Positions 44,546 through 49,709 of a DNA stretch of 49,709 nucleotides are shown piece after piece. The position numbers were made by a program, and so were the translations under genes. Origin of the DNA: Alphaproteobacteria bacterium (lineage in GTDB: Bacteria; Pseudomonadota; Alphaproteobacteria; Micavibrionales; Micavibrionaceae). Where the stretch lies: contig JALEGH010000080.1 in the NCBI GenBank assembly GCA_022763065.1, forward strand, positions 1 through 49,709, in the 5' to 3' direction. Within the stretch, counting starts at the first letter, position 1; each line of letters opens with the position of its first letter. The notes beneath the pieces were generated by a model that did no database searches, was not told the origin of the DNA, and saw only the letters and a list, made by a program, of their open reading frames with translations.

Positions 44546-46183
44546 ATGTCTGTTCTGAACAAAATAGAGCAAGCCATTAAATCCAAAGCCAGCCATCTGG
44601 CTTATAATTCCCCGCTTTATAACTGGAGCTTAGGCGGCACAGTGCCAAACCGCCTATTATTCAGCCCCACAGACCTATGGCCCGGTAACAGCGATAATGC
44701 CAAATGGCTCATCTATTCCGGTGAATTTACGATTGAGGGGGATCGTTTGGCCTTGAACAATGCCAATTGGCATCCCGAAGGTGTCAATTCTCAATGGTTG
44801 AGACATATTCACGGGTTTTCGTGGCTCAGAGATTTTAGAGCGCTCGGCGGACATGAAGGGCGCCAAGCCGCCCGTGCCATGATCCAAAGCTGGATAAGCG
44901 CACACCCTAACTGGGACGAGGCGAGCTGGCACCCACGTATATTGGGAAAACGTTTGGGCCACTGGCTCGCCGGATATGATTTCTTTGGTGAAAGTGCGGA
45001 TGACGAATTCCAATATATGTTTTTGGACTCGACCGTGCGTCAGCTAAGACATCTCAGCCGTTCGCTGCCTGCCGGGCTTTACGGACTTGATCTGTTAGAA
45101 GCAATCAAGGCTCTGGCCTATGGCGGCCTAACTTTGGAAGGGCGGGAAACTTATCTCGAACAAGCGCTTAATTTACTGGATACGGAGCTGGACAAACAAA
45201 TCTTAAGCGACGGGGGGCCAATCACACGCAATCCGGAGACGCTTTTGCAAATTGTGCGTTTGCTGATTGACCTGCGCGCGGCGATGAATCAAGCGCGCTA
45301 CCCTGCCATTGAAAAAATCCAACACACGCTGGACCGGGCCGTACCGGCCCTACGTTTTTTCCGTCACGGGGACGGCGCCTTTGGCCTATTTAACGACGCA
45401 CAGGAAAATAACGAAGAAGATATCAAAAAAACTGTGATGCATGCAGGATCGCGGGCCAGAACTTTGAGCTCCCTCCCTCAAACGGGGTATGAGCGCATTG
45501 CGATGGGGCGCTCCCTCCTTCTGGTTGATACGGGCAAGTCAACAAGCTGGCCCTATAACAAAACCACGCATCACGCGCCGCTTTCCTTTGAATTCAGCCA
45601 CGGACGGGAGCGCATTTTCGTCAATTGCGGCACGCACCCAACCTGCCCCGAATGGCAAGAAGCCCTGCGCTCGACCCCTGCGCACAACACCCTCATCCTC
45701 GATGACAGCAACATACATAGCGCACAAACAAAAGCGAACAGCCGCCATAAACCACATAAAGTCACCGTAGACCGTGAGCAAAAAGGCAATTCCTGCCTGA
45801 TTGATATTCATCACGACGGTTACCTCACCAATCACGGCATTACGCATCGCAGGCGCTTTTATTTGAGCGAAAAAGGCTTTGACCTGCGCGGGGAAGATAA
45901 CCTCACCTGTACCATTGATCTGGAAAAAGAGCATGACATCGCGATCCGTTTCCACCTTCATCCCAAAGTCATGGTTTCCCTTGTGCAAGGAGATACCGAG
46001 GCTTTGCTTCGCCTGAAAAACGGTGTGGGATGGCGTTTTACGATTACCCAAGGCGCTCTTGCCCTTGAAAACAGCATCTATTTAGGTGAAGGCATCCGCC
46101 CGCGCAAAACCAAGCAGCTCGTCATTCGTGCCACATTAACCGAAAAGCATCAGCAATATAAATGGGCCTTGCAGAGGGAGTAG
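44546..46183 (+). CDS. Heparinase II/III family protein
   Basis: The 545 residues have an alpha-helical N-terminal barrel (SWLRDFRALGGHEGRQAAR, HPRILGKRLGHWLAGYDFF) and a beta-sandwich C-terminal half with FEFSHGRERIFVNCGTHP and RSTPAHNTLILDDSN, the usual marks of heparinase II/III-like proteins. No signal peptide is seen, although relatives act on uronic acid polysaccharides. In Alphaproteobacteria this gene is regularly found near rsmB and rpe, and its real substrate there is unknown. Confidence 0.92.
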   Translation: MSVLNKIEQAIKSKASHLAYNSPLYNWSLGGTVPNRLLFSPTDLWPGNSDNAKWLIYSGEFTIEGDRLALNNANWHPEGVNSQWLRHIHGFSWLRDFRALGGHEGRQAARAMIQSWISAHPNWDEASWHPRILGKRLGHWLAGYDFFGESADDEFQYMFLDSTVRQLRHLSRSLPAGLYGLDLLEAIKALAYGGLTLEGRETYLEQALNLLDTELDKQILSDGGPITRNPETLLQIVRLLIDLRAAMNQARYPAIEKIQHTLDRAVPALRFFRHGDGAFGLFNDAQENNEEDIKKTVMHAGSRARTLSSLPQTGYERIAMGRSLLLVDTGKSTSWPYNKTTHHAPLSFEFSHGRERIFVNCGTHPTCPEWQEALRSTPAHNTLILDDSNIHSAQTKANSRHKPHKVTVDREQKGNSCLIDIHHDGYLTNHGITHRRRFYLSEKGFDLRGEDNLTCTIDLEKEHDIAIRFHLHPKVMVSLVQGDTEALLRLKNGVGWRFTITQGALALENSIYLGEGIRPRKTKQLVIRATLTEKHQQYKWALQRE

Positions 46184-46222
46184 CACCTGCACCGACTCTG
46201 ATTTTTTATGAAAAAATGTGGG

Positions 46223-46251
46223 CAAGGACAAATTTTCCTTGGCTTTATTTT
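46223..46251 (+). terminator. Possible weak terminator after the heparinase-family gene
   Basis: CAAGGA and TCCTTG form a 6-base stem with a 7-base loop, followed by GCTTTATTTT. It is 40 bases past the stop. The rest of the 134-base spacer shows no gene; AAGGA at about 46302 may serve the next gene. Confidence 0.35.
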
Positions 46252-46317
46252 CCAAAATCTGTAAATTGAGCTTATTCAAACATTGAAAATAGTACTATTT
46301 GTAAGGATTTTAGGGGA

Positions 46318-48459
46318 ATGAGATCAAAACGTGTTCCGGATAGAGTGCATGTTGTGCGTCCACCAGAAGACAGCACGAGCACCACCAATAACAGCCAAAA
46401 TATCGAAATTGTGCGCATGCTGGCCCGTATCAGCGATAAGCTGAAACGCTCTGAAGCCGAGCGCTATGAGCTTTTAGGAGAATTGCGCGAATATCGGAAG
46501 TCGCTGAAAGATCTAGAAGAAAAATCCAAGCTGTCCGAAAAAACCTATCAGGCCATTGAGCGCAAAATAGACACAAAGAGCAATATTGACACTGAAAGCC
46601 TCCAACGTCAGGCCCGTTTTGAAAAGGCGCTACAAAAGACGGAAGAAAAACTGGTCAAGGTTGCCGCCGGGCAAGCCATGATTGACAAACGTGTCAAGGA
46701 TACCGAAAGCAAACAAACTGTTATTGATCAAAGGCTAGATCAATCTGTGGCGGAACAGGCCCGCATTGGACGTCAACTTGAAGTCACCGCACAAGATAAA
46801 TCCAGATTTCAACGCAAATTAGAACGGCTCGAAGACATCGTCACTGAAACGCAAGATACGCTTCAGGCCAAAGCGATGGTTTTACTGACCGATCAAAGTA
46901 CCGCCGCCCAAGGTAAGGCTGCGCTTCAGGCCCCTGCGTGGGGAGAAGGCAGCCCGCAAGCCAAAGAAGAGCAAAAACCTTGGTGGCAACGCGCCGCCAG
47001 CACTCAAAATCTCGGCATGGCGGCTCTGGTCATCGTAGCGCTCATGATGGGGTGGGTCATCAACCAAATGCAGCAACCAAAACTGCCTAGTGTTCAAGTT
47101 CAACAAGACGGATCACTACAGCTTGCCGAAACGCAAAATCGCGACTTCACAAATGCGGATTCGATTCCCTCCACCCGTGTCGGCGAAATCAATGCGCTGG
47201 AGGAACAAAAACTGCTGGAGCGTTTGGGCGAAGGCGGGTTTGTTGAGGAATCTCAAACCGGTCTAGGCGCACAAGAAGCAAGCATCGAGGAAAACCCGAA
47301 CAATGTTTTGGACTATAATGATGAACAGCTTTTAGCGGCACTCAATAATGATACGGAACAGCTCGCGCAGGAGCTAAATAATATTGAACCGGGTGTTGGG
47401 ATTGATCTGGAACAAATTGAGGCAACGCAAGCTCCTGCCCCTGAAAATAAGCCGGTAAAAGAGGAAAGTCAGATTCTATCGAATTTGGAAATTACGGCAC
47501 CTCTCAAAAATTTCGATCAAGTAGGGTTTAAACATGACCCTAAAATTGCCAAGGCTGTTTTGGCCGAAAAGAACAGCGCCCCACTATCCGAACGGGCGGT
47601 ACGTGATTCCAAATTGCCTGACGCGGTGAAGGATATTGAAACCCAGGCCATTGCTGGCAACCCTGAAGCACAACATGATCTGGCGGCTATCTATACAGCA
47701 GGTCACGGCGGTGTCACCCAGAATTTTGACAAGGCGGCCTTCTGGTTCCGTGAGTCTTCTGATAACGGTATTGCCAATGCGCGTTATAATTTGGGCGTAT
47801 TATATCATCAAGGGTTGGGTGTGGAGCGCGATTTGGGGCGCGCCCTTTACTGGTACCGCGAGGCTGCAAGGCTTGACCATGCCGAGGCACAATATAATTT
47901 AGGCATTGCCCATATTGAAGGGATCGGTACGGATTATGACCCGCGCTTGGCTGCTGCTTTCTTTGAACGTGCTGCCAATAACGGTGTGATGGAAGCCGCT
48001 TATAATTTAGGTCTTATCCATGAAAATGGTTTGCTTGGCACACCTAAACCAGATGAAGCTATTTTGTGGTATAAAATTGCCGCTGATCAGGGAAGTCCGG
48101 ATGCGAAATCCGCGCTCGAACAACTCACAAAGGATTTACAAATTGATATGCGTGATGTCGATAAGTTGGTGGAGCGCATGCAGGCCATCAATGAGTCCGT
48201 TAAGGGACGGCGTGCGGGTCCAAACTCCGCATCCGCCAAAACATCTACACTAAATACTAATCAGGCACTAGTCGCCCAGATTCAAGAATATTTAATTATT
48301 AGCGGACTTTATAGTGGTCCAGCAGATGGTATTTCCGGCCCACAAACGGAAAAAGCGATCAAGTCCTATCAAGAAGCGAATAGTTTGAGCGTTGACGGTA
48401 AGGCCACAAAAGAACTGCTCAGCCGTATGGTCAGTAGCGCCATGAAAGAGCTACAATAG
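46318..48459 (+). CDS. PodJ-like coiled-coil, Sel1-repeat and peptidoglycan-binding membrane protein
   Basis: The 713-residue protein starts with a basic cytoplasmic part, a long heptad-rich coiled coil at about 30-185, and one membrane helix at about 232-250 (GMAALVIVALMMGWVINQM). An acidic low-complexity region runs to about 400, Sel1-type repeats lie at about 440-600 (AQHDLAAIYTAG, ARYNLGVLYHQGLG, AQYNLGIAHIEGIG, AAYNLGLIHENG), and a PG_binding_1 domain at about 650-705 (GPADGISGPQTEKAIKSYQ). This order is that of the PodJ polarity factors. A role in polar organisation or division is inferred from architecture. Confidence 0.88.
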   Translation: MRSKRVPDRVHVVRPPEDSTSTTNNSQNIEIVRMLARISDKLKRSEAERYELLGELREYRKSLKDLEEKSKLSEKTYQAIERKIDTKSNIDTESLQRQARFEKALQKTEEKLVKVAAGQAMIDKRVKDTESKQTVIDQRLDQSVAEQARIGRQLEVTAQDKSRFQRKLERLEDIVTETQDTLQAKAMVLLTDQSTAAQGKAALQAPAWGEGSPQAKEEQKPWWQRAASTQNLGMAALVIVALMMGWVINQMQQPKLPSVQVQQDGSLQLAETQNRDFTNADSIPSTRVGEINALEEQKLLERLGEGGFVEESQTGLGAQEASIEENPNNVLDYNDEQLLAALNNDTEQLAQELNNIEPGVGIDLEQIEATQAPAPENKPVKEESQILSNLEITAPLKNFDQVGFKHDPKIAKAVLAEKNSAPLSERAVRDSKLPDAVKDIETQAIAGNPEAQHDLAAIYTAGHGGVTQNFDKAAFWFRESSDNGIANARYNLGVLYHQGLGVERDLGRALYWYREAARLDHAEAQYNLGIAHIEGIGTDYDPRLAAAFFERAANNGVMEAAYNLGLIHENGLLGTPKPDEAILWYKIAADQGSPDAKSALEQLTKDLQIDMRDVDKLVERMQAINESVKGRRAGPNSASAKTSTLNTNQALVAQIQEYLIISGLYSGPADGISGPQTEKAIKSYQEANSLSVDGKATKELLSRMVSSAMKELQ

Positions 48460-48462
48460 GAT

Positions 48463-49341
48463 TTACCCTCCTATAACCACCGGACGCACCCACCAATGGG
48501 AGTGCGTTTTTTTTACCTCTTCCCCCGCCTGTTGGCACATCTCGGAGCTTTCAAATAACCCAAAACATGTAGAGCCGCTTCCGCTCATTCGGGCCAATCG
48601 ACAACCTTGTTGTTCTTCAAGGCACAGCAAAACATCTTTAATTTCAGGAACAAGATTTTGGGCACTCTTACTTAAAGAGTTTTGAGTAGTTTTTAAGTAC
48701 GCAAACAATGCGTCTTGATCCTGAAAAACGGTTGGAAAATTTGTTTTATTTAAAAACGGCTCTTCAAAATTCTGAAATACTTGCGGCGTGGAGCAAAACA
48801 CCCCCGGATAAATGAGCAAAACATGCGTTTGAGGAATAGCATCCGGCAAGAGGTGAATAATTTCTCCAATGCCTTCTACAAAACAGCTCTTTCCTTCATA
48901 ACAAACTGGCACATCGGCCCCTAAGCTCTCAAGAAAAGGGGAGAGTTGTTTTTGGTCAATGGTCACATTCCAAAATTGTAGCAGTCCCTTGATGGTGGCG
49001 GCTGCATCAGCCGAGCCCCCACCCAAACCAGCCCCTACAGGAATATTTTTGGTAAGCCTTATCGAACAATGAAGCGGTTTTTGGACAAGTTCGGCAATCC
49101 CCCGCGCCGCACGGACAACTAAATTATTCTGAAGCATAGCGCGCTCTTCCAACACTCCGGCAAATAGTCCATCTATTTCAAAAGAAAATTCCGAGGCCGG
49201 AGAAATTTCAATTTCATCAGCCAAGTCAGCAAATACAACAAAAGATTGAAGCGTGTGATAACCGTCTTCACGCCGCGCCGTAACATGGAGGTTCAAATTA
49301 ATTTTTGCCGGTGCTTGAATATAAATAGGAGAAGACTGCAT
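48463..49341 (-). CDS. ispE: 4-diphosphocytidyl-2-C-methyl-D-erythritol kinase
   Basis: IspE phosphorylates CDP-methylerythritol in the non-mevalonate isoprenoid pathway. The 292 residues belong to the GHMP kinases: IQAPAKINLNLHVTARREDG at the start, the ATP loop IPVGAGLGGGSADAAA near 95-110 and MSGSGSTCFGLFE near the end. It follows the TPR gene by 10 bases, an order common in Alphaproteobacteria. Its stop is 3 bases from the convergent PodJ-like stop. Confidence 0.97.
   Translation of the reverse strand: MQSSPIYIQAPAKINLNLHVTARREDGYHTLQSFVVFADLADEIEISPASEFSFEIDGLFAGVLEERAMLQNNLVVRAARGIAELVQKPLHCSIRLTKNIPVGAGLGGGSADAAATIKGLLQFWNVTIDQKQLSPFLESLGADVPVCYEGKSCFVEGIGEIIHLLPDAIPQTHVLLIYPGVFCSTPQVFQNFEEPFLNKTNFPTVFQDQDALFAYLKTTQNSLSKSAQNLVPEIKDVLLCLEEQQGCRLARMSGSGSTCFGLFESSEMCQQAGEEVKKTHSHWWVRPVVIGG
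48484..48514 (+). terminator. Terminator of the PodJ-like gene, inside the ispE coding region
   Basis: ACGCAC (48484-48489) pairs with GTGCGT (48502-48507), with an inner CCA...TGG, and eight Ts end at 48514. It is 25 bases past the PodJ-like stop. On the other strand the same bases encode the final residues of IspE (KKTHSHWWVRP), so one stretch serves as terminator and codons. Confidence 0.75.
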
Positions 49342-49351
49342 TTGAAAAAAA

Positions 49352-49709
49352 CTATAATGCAGGGCTCATTTTTTCCTGAATTTGTTCCTGCACAACTGCT
49401 CTATTTTTTTGTTCTTCCGGCAAGTCCTCTAGCCCCCGAACAAGTTTTTGTTCAATATCTTCTTTGGATGTCTCACCCGAATTCCCTTCGCCGTAATTGA
49501 TCGCACGTTGCCATTGAAATTTGGCTTCCAACCGTCGCCCTACGCGCCAATAAGCATCGCCCAAATGATCATTCACCGTCATATCGTAGGGAAGTAATTC
49601 CACCGCGCGCTCTAAATGCGGTACCGCATTTTCAAAATCATTCAAACGGTAATAAACCCACCCCAAAGAATCTGCGATATAACCATCATCCGGCATAAGA
49701 GACGAGGCC
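49352..49709 (-). CDS. TPR-repeat protein, C-terminal part (cut by window edge)
   Basis: About 118 C-terminal residues are present. The frame is open to the window edge. Two TPR units are clear: DGYIADSLGWVYYRLNDFEN onward and YDMTVNDHLGDAYWRVGRRL with KFQWQRAINYG. The end is Glu/Gln-rich. TPR proteins with this DSLGWVYYRLG-type repeat are commonly encoded before ispE in Alphaproteobacteria and are often predicted lipoproteins, but the N-terminus is outside the window. Confidence 0.85.
   Translation of the reverse strand, partial: ASSLMPDDGYIADSLGWVYYRLNDFENAVPHLERAVELLPYDMTVNDHLGDAYWRVGRRLEAKFQWQRAINYGEGNSGETSKEDIEQKLVRGLEDLPEEQKNRAVVQEQIQEKMSPAL

Noticed and set aside
45539-46051. 170-residue minus-strand frame opposite the heparinase-family gene
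   Set aside because: It is wholly inside a well-supported gene and has no start signal or recognisable motif.
41119-49341. Defence island or mobile element
   Set aside because: All genes in this part are metabolic, RNA-modification or envelope genes of normal composition; there are no recombinases, toxins or nuclease clusters.

Overview
The window is the core of an alphaproteobacterial chromosome from a lineage I cannot name with confidence. Pointers to the class are the gene orders aroA-cmk-rpsA-ihfB-lapA and pyrF-trpF-trpB, a CP4-like (class II) aroA, an Hsp20-DUF1150 pair, a DUF1674 (SDHAF4-type) protein, a zf-CHCC zinc finger protein, a heparinase II/III-family gene beside rsmB and rpe, and a PodJ-like coiled-coil/Sel1 protein. 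The small conserved proteins and the pilin-like protein would suit an uncultured or Micavibrio-like group, but that is only a guess. There are no transposases, integrases, phage genes or CRISPR arrays.

Positions 1-17010 form a large information-processing block on the minus strand. Read in the direction of transcription it runs secE-nusG-(104-aa membrane protein)-rplK-rplA-rplJ-rplL-rpoB-(78-aa unknown)-rpoC, then rpsL-rpsG-(63-aa unknown)-fusA-tuf, with tuf cut by the window edge. Sigma70-like promoters precede secE, rplK and rpsL. A terminator follows rpoC and an attenuator-like terminator precedes rplJ. Seven copies of a palindromic repeat with variable but complementary arms sit in the spacers of this block and beside hsp20.

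Positions 17146-22323 hold a GNAT acetyltransferase, DUF1150, Hsp20 with a heat-shock-like promoter and a possible RNA thermometer, a zinc finger protein, a pilin-like protein, cysS and folE. Between cysS and folE lies a 40-codon reading frame with 13 cysteines, either a metallothionein-like peptide or a cysteine-sensing leader for cysS. Positions 22586-36105 hold a membrane GGDEF-EAL protein with a damaged GGDEF site, aroA, two unknowns, cmk, rpsA, a composite repeat, an apparently leaderless unknown gene, ihfB, lapA, pyrF, trpF, trpB (not followed by trpA), a DUF218 protein, mnmA and tRNA-Met.

Positions 36084-49709 hold a zinc metallopeptidase overlapping the tRNA, the 4.5S SRP RNA, an LpxH-like phosphoesterase, dnaX, ybaB, xthA, an EamA transporter, DUF1674, chorismate mutase, rsmB, rpe, a heparinase-family protein, the PodJ-like protein, ispE and the C-terminal end of a TPR protein. 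The most interesting points are the covarying-arm repeat family, the Cys-rich frame with a hairpin before cysS, the unannotated small genes inside the rpo and str operons, and the unusual dnaX.
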